From: Pelagibacterium sp.
GTDB taxonomy: Bacteria; Pseudomonadota; Alphaproteobacteria; Rhizobiales; Devosiaceae
Reading direction: 5' to 3'
Length of the DNA: 59,619 nt
Assembly: GCA_002723255.1 (NCBI GenBank)
Contig: PBNW01000028.1
Location: 1 to 59,619 of the forward strand
Made by a program: the position numbers and the translations under genes. Below are positions 53,373-59,619 of the stretch, in pieces. The notes below the pieces were generated by a model, which saw only the letters and a program-made list of their open reading frames with translations, had not been told where the DNA came from and made no database searches. Within the stretch, counting starts at the first letter, position 1. Each line of letters begins with the position of its first letter.

Positions 53373-53716
53373 ACGTGTGAAAGAATGTTGATGAGCTTGC
53401 CGAACGGATCGCGCATGTAAAAGCGCCGCACGCCCCAGGGCTCATCCGCCCGGCCGTATTCGATGCCAATGCCCATAGCCCGTGCTTTTTCCAGCACCGC
53501 ATCGACATCGTCGACTTCGATGGATATGTCGGGCACCGGCGTGCCCGACCCGCCCTCTGACATGATGCTCATCTGAACCGACATCTGCCCATCGGCGCCA
53601 TAGGTGCGGATCCAGCCCATGTCCATCACAATGTCCAGCCCGAGCAGGTCGCCGTAGAACCGCGCGGCCTTTTCAGGCGAGCCTTCGATATTGGCAACGA
53701 TCCGTTTGACCGCCAT
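53366..53716 (-). CDS. VOC-family (glyoxalase/bleomycin-resistance) protein
   Basis: The 116-residue single VOC module begins MAVKRIVANIEGSPEKAARFYGDLLG. It has VDDVDAVLEKARAMGIGIEYG and ends RRFYMRDPFGKLINILSHV. The typical His/Glu metal positions are partly replaced (Asn9 where His is often found), so metal binding is uncertain. It follows trhO by 2 bases on the same strand, at the end of the operon. The substrate is unknown. Confidence 0.88.
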   Translation of the reverse strand: MAVKRIVANIEGSPEKAARFYGDLLGLDIVMDMGWIRTYGADGQMSVQMSIMSEGGSGTPVPDISIEVDDVDAVLEKARAMGIGIEYGRADEPWGVRRFYMRDPFGKLINILSHVQ

Positions 53717-53718
53717 CT

Positions 53719-54723
53719 CTATCCCTTTCGGTTTCGGGCCCGATCCGCCTCGCGCCGCGCCGTGTTGGCCAGCCGCCGTTCCTCTGCGGCCTTTCTGACG
53801 TCTGCGCCGATATGGGCCTCCTCGCGCGCCGCAGCCAACTCGATCTGTCTTTGCCGCTCGGCCGCAGCCGCACGCTTGGAAGCATTCTCCTCACCGGCGC
53901 AATGGTGGCACTGCACCCCTTCGATGAACGCTTCGCGCTCCCGGTCGGCCGGAGTCAAGGGCTGCCGGCAGGCTCTGCACAACTGCGCGTCGCCGATTTC
54001 CAGCCCATGGCGCACAGACACCCGCTCGTCGAAAACGAAGCACTCCCCATCCCAAAGGCTTTTGTCCTGGGGCACCTTCTCGAGATAATTGAGGATGCCG
54101 CCCTTGAGGTGAAACACCTCCTCAAACCCTTGCGCCAGCATGTAGGACGAGGCTTTCTCGCACCGTATGCCTCCGGTGCAGTACATGGCGACTTTCTTGT
54201 GCTTTTGCGGGTCCAGCTCGGACGCGACGTAGTCCTTGAACTCGGTAAAACTCGCTGTATGCGGGTCTTGCGCCTTTCGGAATGTCCCTAGCGCCACTTC
54301 GTAATCATTGCGCGTGTCGATGACCACCACATCGTCCTGGTCGATCAGATCGTTCCAGTCCTCAGGATCGACATAGGTCCCCACCTGCCGCCCCGGATTG
54401 GCCTCGGGGGCCCGAAGCGTCACGATCTCCGGCTTCAGCCGCACCTTCATGCGATAGAAGGGCTGGCGGTCGGCGAATGAATATTTGATCTCGGCCCCCC
54501 GAAACCGCCCTCCGAAAACATTGCCGTCACTCAGCCACCCCACCAGCTCATCGATCGCCCCGGGCGTCCCTGCCACGGTCCCATTGATCCCCTCGGGCGC
54601 CACAAGCAACGTCCCCCTGATCCCCCGCCCACAACAAAACTCCGCCAGCGGTGCCTTGAGGGATTCAAAGTCCGGCTGATCGACGAATTTATAGATCGCG
54701 AGGATTTTGAACTCACGTGGCAT
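53719..54723 (-). CDS. trhO: tRNA uridine-34 5-hydroxylase TrhO (rhodanese-domain)
   Basis: The 334-residue product has the YceA-type N-domain (LLVAPEGINGTVAGTPGAID) and a rhodanese domain with active-site Cys in MYCTGGIRCEKASSYM and VVVIDTRNDYEVALGTF. A C-terminal zinc-ribbon-like CRACRQPL ... CHHC pair and a charged helical tail follow. TrhO hydroxylates U34 of tRNA with O2 in enteric bacteria. ATG 54723 overlaps the O-antigen-ligase-like gene by 11 bases. Confidence 0.92.
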   Translation of the reverse strand: MPREFKILAIYKFVDQPDFESLKAPLAEFCCGRGIRGTLLVAPEGINGTVAGTPGAIDELVGWLSDGNVFGGRFRGAEIKYSFADRQPFYRMKVRLKPEIVTLRAPEANPGRQVGTYVDPEDWNDLIDQDDVVVIDTRNDYEVALGTFRKAQDPHTASFTEFKDYVASELDPQKHKKVAMYCTGGIRCEKASSYMLAQGFEEVFHLKGGILNYLEKVPQDKSLWDGECFVFDERVSVRHGLEIGDAQLCRACRQPLTPADREREAFIEGVQCHHCAGEENASKRAAAAERQRQIELAAAREEAHIGADVRKAAEERRLANTARREADRARNRKG

Positions 54724-55951
54724 AATCGGGCACGTTCTCCTTCCAGCCGTAACGGGCTATAACCATGGCCATCATGCAAAAAAGCGTCAATTGCAGGCCT
54801 TGCCCCATAAGCCGGCTCGTCAGCCCGAACACGAAGAACCCTATGCTCAGCACGAGCGCACCATAGAGCCGCCCAAGGAAAGCGCTGTCCTTGGGCCCAG
54901 CCACGACGCCAACCACCGGCGTCGCCATCATGGCGAAATAGGCTATGACACCCGCTATGCCGGCCCCTACGGCAAAATCGAGCATGTCGTTATGCAGATA
55001 GGTGAAGTTCTCGCTGTCAAGATGGTCCTGCAGCCATGGTTCGAGATAGGGATAGGTGGCCGAAACGATCCTGTCCCATCCATGACCGAACCAGATGGCA
55101 TCCTCAAAAGCCTGCCAACCTCCGCTAAAGAGGCCGAGACGGATATTGGTGGACCGGTCATCGGTTTGGCCATCTGAAAACGCCTGCACGATGACCGAGG
55201 CAATATCTGACAAGCGTGCAAGTTGCGGAGCTGCAAAGGTTGAAACCAGAACAAGCAGGGCGACTGCCCCAAACAGGCCGATGCCAGCGCTAAGCAAAGC
55301 CGCCCGTCTTGATTGGAACCACAGCACTGCAACGAATACTATATAGAGAATGATTGCTCCCATAAGCGGACCGCGGGAAGCCGAGAGCACGCAACTGAGA
55401 ATGGCGCACACCGGGCCAAGTAAAAGCAGATAGCGCCATCTGTTCTGTGAAGTGAATATGCCGATGAGGGCCATGAAGCCGAGCGTTACGGCGATGTTGG
55501 CGAAATGAATGGCGTTGATGACGTGCCCGCCCGCGCGCAATTCATCGAGAACAAAGACCTGCGCACCTGCCACAGCCAGCGAAAGCACGGAACCCACCGC
55601 TGATATCACGGCCACATGGGTGAGACTTGCCCCGGGCCGGTAGTTTGCCTCGCCCGCCGCCAGAGGCAAGGCAATGAGCAAAGGAGCGAAATTGAGAATA
55701 AATCGTGCGTCCCAAACGCCATGTGCCGATATCGTCAGGGCTACTGCCATCAATGAGAATGCGATCAGAAAGAACCAGGTCGCCGGCGTCCTTGGAAATT
55801 TTGCTTGAAAAAGGCGCGGCGTGGCGGTGATGGCGACGAGAGAGGCCAAAACCATGATTAGGGCGGTACCGACATCCCCCAGAAGGACGGGTAGACAAAA
55901 AATTGCGATCAGCAACACGCCGTAGCGCCAATCCGCGAGCAATCCAGTCAT
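54713..55951 (-). CDS. O-antigen ligase/polymerase-like membrane protein (Wzy_C)
   Basis: The 412-residue protein has about 10-12 membrane segments and a periplasmic loop at about 240-330 containing NIRLGLFSGGWQAFEDAIWFGHGWDRI and YLHNDMLDFAVGAGI. The latter is the H-N-x-x-L motif of O-antigen ligases. I chose ATG 55951, which overlaps the upstream glycosyltransferase stop (ATGA); the longer frame is not needed. With two glycosyltransferases upstream, it probably adds or polymerises a cell-surface glycan. Confidence 0.88.
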   Translation of the reverse strand: MTGLLADWRYGVLLIAIFCLPVLLGDVGTALIMVLASLVAITATPRLFQAKFPRTPATWFFLIAFSLMAVALTISAHGVWDARFILNFAPLLIALPLAAGEANYRPGASLTHVAVISAVGSVLSLAVAGAQVFVLDELRAGGHVINAIHFANIAVTLGFMALIGIFTSQNRWRYLLLLGPVCAILSCVLSASRGPLMGAIILYIVFVAVLWFQSRRAALLSAGIGLFGAVALLVLVSTFAAPQLARLSDIASVIVQAFSDGQTDDRSTNIRLGLFSGGWQAFEDAIWFGHGWDRIVSATYPYLEPWLQDHLDSENFTYLHNDMLDFAVGAGIAGVIAYFAMMATPVVGVVAGPKDSAFLGRLYGALVLSIGFFVFGLTSRLMGQGLQLTLFCMMAMVIARYGWKENVPDYAT

Positions 55952-56781
55952 GACAAGTCTGTCTCCACTCCCAGCCGCCCGGCGATTTCCCCCAGGGCGC
56001 TGCCTGCGAAAGGCCGCTGGGGCTCGGGCCGCCGTGAGCGATTGGTGAGAGCCATGCGCCACAAATGCAAGCCGAGCGTTTCTGGATGAATATACCTTTC
56101 AAAACTGCTGCCCGGATCAAGCATTGTGCGCACCTCGTCGTAGGGAAGTGGGTAGAATACTGTGGTGGCCATGGCTTCACCGTCTTTTCCCAGCATTCTG
56201 GCAAAATGGGTGAGGGGAAACGGGCCGGTGGCTCCGAACTGCATGTGTGTCAGGCCGATTCGCTGACCCAGCATGCGCCGCACAGCGATTTCCATTCGGC
56301 GGTACCACGGCATCCATACTGGATCTATTTTTTCGCTGTCGCCGTCGAAAATTCCAAGGAGCGCTTTTAAAAGATCGCTGTCCTTGGGTAGTCGAAGTAC
56401 CGCATTGTTGATCTGCCCCGCATGCGGCTGTTTTCCTGGGGGAACCTCGTAGCCGAACACATAGGAGGAAAGGCCGGAAAACGGTCGGATGCAGAGCATG
56501 TCGCAATCCACCCAGATTCCCGCCTCGCGGACCATCAGCATCAATCTGAAATAGTCGGCAAAAACGGCCGGTGAGCGGTCGCCCTTGTAAAAGAAGATGT
56601 TTTCACGCGGTACGATTTCTGCCGCGTCACGCCATTTGCAGCCTTCGGGTAGGACTTCGGGGCAGTCGTAACTGTAAAGTTCAAACTGATGGCCCTGGGC
56701 AATAAAGGAAGTAATGCAAAGCCGCTCCAGCCAGGACATTGGGCCGTGCCAGAACGAGCAGACTATCGGCAGTTTAGACAT
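55948..56781 (-). CDS. DXD-motif glycosyltransferase (Gly_transf_sug)
   Basis: The 277-residue product begins LPIVCSFWHGPMSWLERLCITSF. It has FADYFRLMLMVREAGIWVDCDMLCIRPF, in which DCD is the nucleotide-sugar-binding DXD motif at about residue 92. It belongs to the capsular polysaccharide/mannosyltransferase OCH1-like group. It lies 44 bases after the other glycosyltransferase and overlaps the ligase-like gene. Confidence 0.87.
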   Translation of the reverse strand: MSKLPIVCSFWHGPMSWLERLCITSFIAQGHQFELYSYDCPEVLPEGCKWRDAAEIVPRENIFFYKGDRSPAVFADYFRLMLMVREAGIWVDCDMLCIRPFSGLSSYVFGYEVPPGKQPHAGQINNAVLRLPKDSDLLKALLGIFDGDSEKIDPVWMPWYRRMEIAVRRMLGQRIGLTHMQFGATGPFPLTHFARMLGKDGEAMATTVFYPLPYDEVRTMLDPGSSFERYIHPETLGLHLWRMALTNRSRRPEPQRPFAGSALGEIAGRLGVETDLS

Positions 56782-56825
56782 GCCCGAAAAGGCTCCTGTC
56801 TTTGATTCGAAAAGCAGAGCCGGAT

Positions 56826-57992
56826 CTACAGGGTTTGACGCGCAGCCTGAAGGTCTTCGTCTTCGACAAGAGCTTCGATGTCAACGCCCTTGATGGTCGT
56901 TCGCTCTTCTTTCCAGTTGGTATTGATCCCCTTGAAGTGGAAAAAGACCGTCTTGTCGTCATGCTTTCGGGCCGCCGGGGGGGCGCCGTGAATGCGGTGA
57001 AGATAAGGATGAACCTCTAGCGATCGAACCCATTCGCGCCGCGGGTCCAAAACCCATTTGGAAGGGGAAAGGCGGTGGCGGAAGTCGGCGAGCCGGTGGC
57101 GGAATGCGTGATGGCGGGCCGGGGCGTCAGGAGCGCGTGCCGCTTCGATCCACCGTCCGCGCATGCGCACAACACCCAGAGCGCTGAGCTCGGCCCGCTC
57201 ATAAGCCGATTGTCCACCGGCCCAGGCCAACTCGTCGATATCGCAATCGAGCAAGCCTTCGGCTCGCATTCCGAACCGGCGCAGGGCCAGATTGGTCATC
57301 GATATCTGCAAAAAGCGCGGATAGAACTTGGTGACCAATACCGAGGTATCGATGGGTCCGAACTTGTGCGGTACATCTATAACGATCACGGTCTTGAGCC
57401 ATTCGACTGCGGCCAGCGTGGCTTCGAGCTTATCGATCGTGTATTCGGTCGACCCATTATCGAACAGGATCACCGTATCGGTGCCGTGCAGGCTCGCATG
57501 CCAGTTTGCCCAGTCGGCAACCCATTCGAGCCGGTTGTTCTTGTTGATCGTAAACAGAATACGCGCGTCGGAAAGCGAAGCGGAAAAATTGGGCTGGATG
57601 GCCAGATCGAATATTTCACCGAAGGCGTCGACCCGCACCGCACTGGCATCGTCCGGCACATCGGCCAGCCGGGTCAGCATTGTCGAGCGTGAAGGGAACA
57701 ATTCGGCCCCAAGCGCCGCCCCTGAAGGAAGAGCGCTGTAGCGGGCCGCTTCAAGGCCCGCGCGCAGGTTGAGCGGTGTAGGCCCGACCAATAGCACATC
57801 TCTGCCGTTCTCCGCCCGGAACGCATCGTAATAGAGCGCCCGGTCTTCGAACGCCGTCCAGAAGCCGGCCGGCCGCGGCCGCCGGGGCGAACGCGGCAAA
57901 CGCTTTACGGGATTGTCCGCCGACAGCGCGGCAAAGCTCAGTTGCACGCGGGCAATCTGCGCTCCGGCCCGGCGGAGGGCCCCATTATCCAC
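56826..57992 (-). CDS. Glycosyltransferase family 92-like protein
   Basis: The 388-residue product has a GT-A type core with NKNNRLEWVADWANWHASLHGTDTVILFDNGST (about 157-190), LLDCDIDELAWAGG (acidic metal motif) and a C-terminal HFKGINTNWKEER. Rhizobial family-92 proteins share this layout. ATG 57992 overlaps the pheT stop by 8 bases, so it is transcribed with pheT, which is an unusual setting for a surface-glycan gene. Confidence 0.8.
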   Translation of the reverse strand: MDNGALRRAGAQIARVQLSFAALSADNPVKRLPRSPRRPRPAGFWTAFEDRALYYDAFRAENGRDVLLVGPTPLNLRAGLEAARYSALPSGAALGAELFPSRSTMLTRLADVPDDASAVRVDAFGEIFDLAIQPNFSASLSDARILFTINKNNRLEWVADWANWHASLHGTDTVILFDNGSTEYTIDKLEATLAAVEWLKTVIVIDVPHKFGPIDTSVLVTKFYPRFLQISMTNLALRRFGMRAEGLLDCDIDELAWAGGQSAYERAELSALGVVRMRGRWIEAARAPDAPARHHAFRHRLADFRHRLSPSKWVLDPRREWVRSLEVHPYLHRIHGAPPAARKHDDKTVFFHFKGINTNWKEERTTIKGVDIEALVEDEDLQAARQTL

Positions 57993-59619
57993 GCAACACG
58001 CCCCCAGTCGCCTTTTCCACAGCTGCCACGATCTTTCCCGACACCGCTTCGATCTCCTCGTCGGTCAGCGTTTTGTCCTTTGGCTGCAAGGTAACCTCGA
58101 TGGCCACCGATTTGTTGCCTTCGCCAACATGCGCGCCGGAGAAAACGTCGAAAATCGTCACCTCGGTAACGAGGGTCTTGTCGGCACCCTTCGCGGCCCG
58201 CAGGATATTGGCGGCCTCGACGTCTGTTTCCACGACAAAGGCGAAATCGCGCCTGACCGGCTGCAGCGTGGAAAGCGCCAGCGCCGGTTTGGCCCTGGTC
58301 GCCTTTTTCCGCGGCTCGGGCAGCGCATCGAGATCGATCTCGAAGGCCGCGACCGGTCCATCGAGGTCGAACTTTTCCGCCATGGACGGATGCAGTTCCC
58401 CAAACCAGCCAAGGATCACCTTGGGTCCGAGCTGGATGCGCCCGCCCCGCCCCGGATGGCTCCAGGACGCCGGCTCGGCCACCACCTGTACCTTGTCGAT
58501 ATCGACACCCAGAGCATCGAGCGCCGCGCCGATATCGGCCTTGGCGTCGTAAACCCCGACCTTTTCGGCACGGCCCTGCCAGTGCCGTCCGGCCCCGGTA
58601 AACCGGGAGGTGCCGGTCCTGATGCCGGTGGCGTGGGTGCGCTGGCCCTCGGGCGAATCGGAGAAAAACACCTGCCCTACTTCATAGAGCGCCACATCGT
58701 CGAACCCGCGATTGCCGTTGCGCGCCGCGCCCGACAGCAGGCCCGGCAACAGCGAGGGCCGCATGTCGGTCATGTCCGACGCAATGGCATTGGCGAGTCG
58801 CAACTGGGGGGTGCCGCCGCCAAACGCCTCGGCGAGGTCGGTGGAAATGAACGACCATGTCATGGCCTCGTCCATGCCACGCGCCGCCAGCGCCCGCCGC
58901 ACGATACGGCGCCGGTTCTGGATTGGGGTCAGCATTTTCGGGGCCACGCCCGAAAGCCGCGGCAGCGGCTCGACCGGCACGCGATCAACACCGACAATGC
59001 GCATCACTTCCTCGACCAGATCGGCCTTCATGGTGACGTCGGGGCGCCAGGAAGGCACCGCCACCTTGACGATATCACCCGATCCCGACACCCAGAATCC
59101 CAGCCGGGTCAGGATGGCCTTGACCTCGCCAAACGGCACTTTGAGCCCGGTCAGGCGCTCGATTTCGCTCAATGGGAAATCGATCACCGTCTCGGGCGAA
59201 CCCACATGCCCTCCAATCACCGTTTCGGCGGGCTCGCCGCCGCACAATTCCATAACCAGCCGTGTGGCCAGCTCGATTCCCGGCATGACGCTTTCGGGGT
59301 CCACGGTGCGCTCGAACCGGTAGCGCGCGTCCGAATTGATTCCGGTCTTGCGGCCGGTAGCGGCAATCGCCGTCGGCTCGAACCAGGCGCATTCAATGAA
59401 CACATTGGTGGTCTGTTCGCTCGAGCCGCTCTCTTCGCCGCCGATGATGCCACCAAGCCCGAGAACCTTCTGGTCGTCGGCGATCACGCACATGGTTTCG
59501 TCAACGGCATAGGTCTTGCCATCGAGCGCTTCAAAGCTTTCTCCGGTCCGGCCCATGCGCGCGCCGATGTTGCCTGTCAGCTTGTCGGCGTCATAGACAT
59601 GCAGGGGGCGCGCCCGGTC
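57985..59619 (-). CDS. pheT: Phenylalanine-tRNA ligase beta subunit, 5' end outside the window
   Basis: The visible 544 codons read in frame to the window edge. Landmarks are VYDADKLTGNIGARMG and VLGLGGIIGGEESG (B3/4 editing domain), then RFERTVDPESVMPGIELATRLV and the B5 domain. Next come RNRRRIVRRALAARGMDEAMTWSFIS, here beginning QNRRRIV, and the C-terminal FDX-ACB anticodon-binding domain with VRRDFAFVVE. It pairs with PheS to charge tRNA-Phe. About the first 250 residues are missing from this window. Confidence 0.96.
   Translation of the reverse strand, partial: DRARPLHVYDADKLTGNIGARMGRTGESFEALDGKTYAVDETMCVIADDQKVLGLGGIIGGEESGSSEQTTNVFIECAWFEPTAIAATGRKTGINSDARYRFERTVDPESVMPGIELATRLVMELCGGEPAETVIGGHVGSPETVIDFPLSEIERLTGLKVPFGEVKAILTRLGFWVSGSGDIVKVAVPSWRPDVTMKADLVEEVMRIVGVDRVPVEPLPRLSGVAPKMLTPIQNRRRIVRRALAARGMDEAMTWSFISTDLAEAFGGGTPQLRLANAIASDMTDMRPSLLPGLLSGAARNGNRGFDDVALYEVGQVFFSDSPEGQRTHATGIRTGTSRFTGAGRHWQGRAEKVGVYDAKADIGAALDALGVDIDKVQVVAEPASWSHPGRGGRIQLGPKVILGWFGELHPSMAEKFDLDGPVAAFEIDLDALPEPRKKATRAKPALALSTLQPVRRDFAFVVETDVEAANILRAAKGADKTLVTEVTIFDVFSGAHVGEGNKSVAIEVTLQPKDKTLTDEEIEAVSGKIVAAVEKATGGVLRG

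Overview
The window reads as chromosomal DNA of a high-GC, motile, salt-adapted alphaproteobacterium of the order Hyphomicrobiales. A Devosia/Pelagibacterium-like organism is my best guess, inferred from gene content: ectoine and hydroxyectoine synthesis, many peptide/TRAP importers, a rhizobial-style che operon and a rhizobial-type intergenic repeat. There is no rRNA, tRNA, insertion sequence, phage module or CRISPR array. Nearly all of it is dense coding sequence with long operons and 1-17 bp gene overlaps.

Layout. (1) 1-7555: a TRAP transporter operon (dctPQM, leftward) faces a rightward set: a small ABM monooxygenase-like protein, an HpcH/HpaI-type aldolase homologue that carries a secretion signal, tartronate-semialdehyde reductase, type-2 glycerate kinase and a GAF protein. 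Together these look like a catabolic module for a sugar acid or related hydroxy/keto acid that ends in glycerate. Three near-consensus FadR/VanR-type operators lie around the ABM gene. (2) 7552-18616, leftward: a long operon for peptide or acylated amino acid uptake and hydrolysis, in the order gntR, dppA-like, M24 enzyme, dppB, dppC, M14-type deacylase, dppD, dppF, amidohydrolase, lrgA, lrgB. (3) 18840-22182, rightward: aldo/keto reductase, DUF885-like metallopeptidase and an HD-GYP response regulator. (4) 22766-32350: a nine-gene chemotaxis operon (STAS, cheY, cheA, cheW, mcp, cheW, cheR, cheB and a degenerate MCP-like protein). (5) 32352-38135: a MarR regulator divergent from ectA-ectB-ectC-ectD-ask, the ectoine/5-hydroxyectoine operon. 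(6) 38215-47654: an RluA-type pseudouridine synthase, a lytic transglycosylase, tamA-tamB (outer-membrane protein assembly), two membrane micropeptides and a PhnA-like membrane protein. (7) 47817-59619: a second MCP whose C-terminal CheR-docking tail is cut off by an in-frame amber codon, infC with a likely AUU start, a hydrolase/LysR/GNAT group, and a leftward operon pheT - two glycosyltransferases - O-antigen ligase-like - trhO - VOC protein that runs off the right edge.

How it fits together. The two solute-binding protein genes (dctP, dppA) are each followed by a strong GC-rich hairpin without a T-run. This is the arrangement expected when the binding protein mRNA is kept at a higher level than the permease mRNA. 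The ect operon has a hairpin or palindrome in three of its four inter-gene gaps. The most unusual points are the exported aldolase homologue with four cysteines in the mature part, the M24 protein that has lost several metal ligands next to an M14 deacylase, the amber-truncated MCP, and the che operon protein with two degenerate MCP hairpin motifs.
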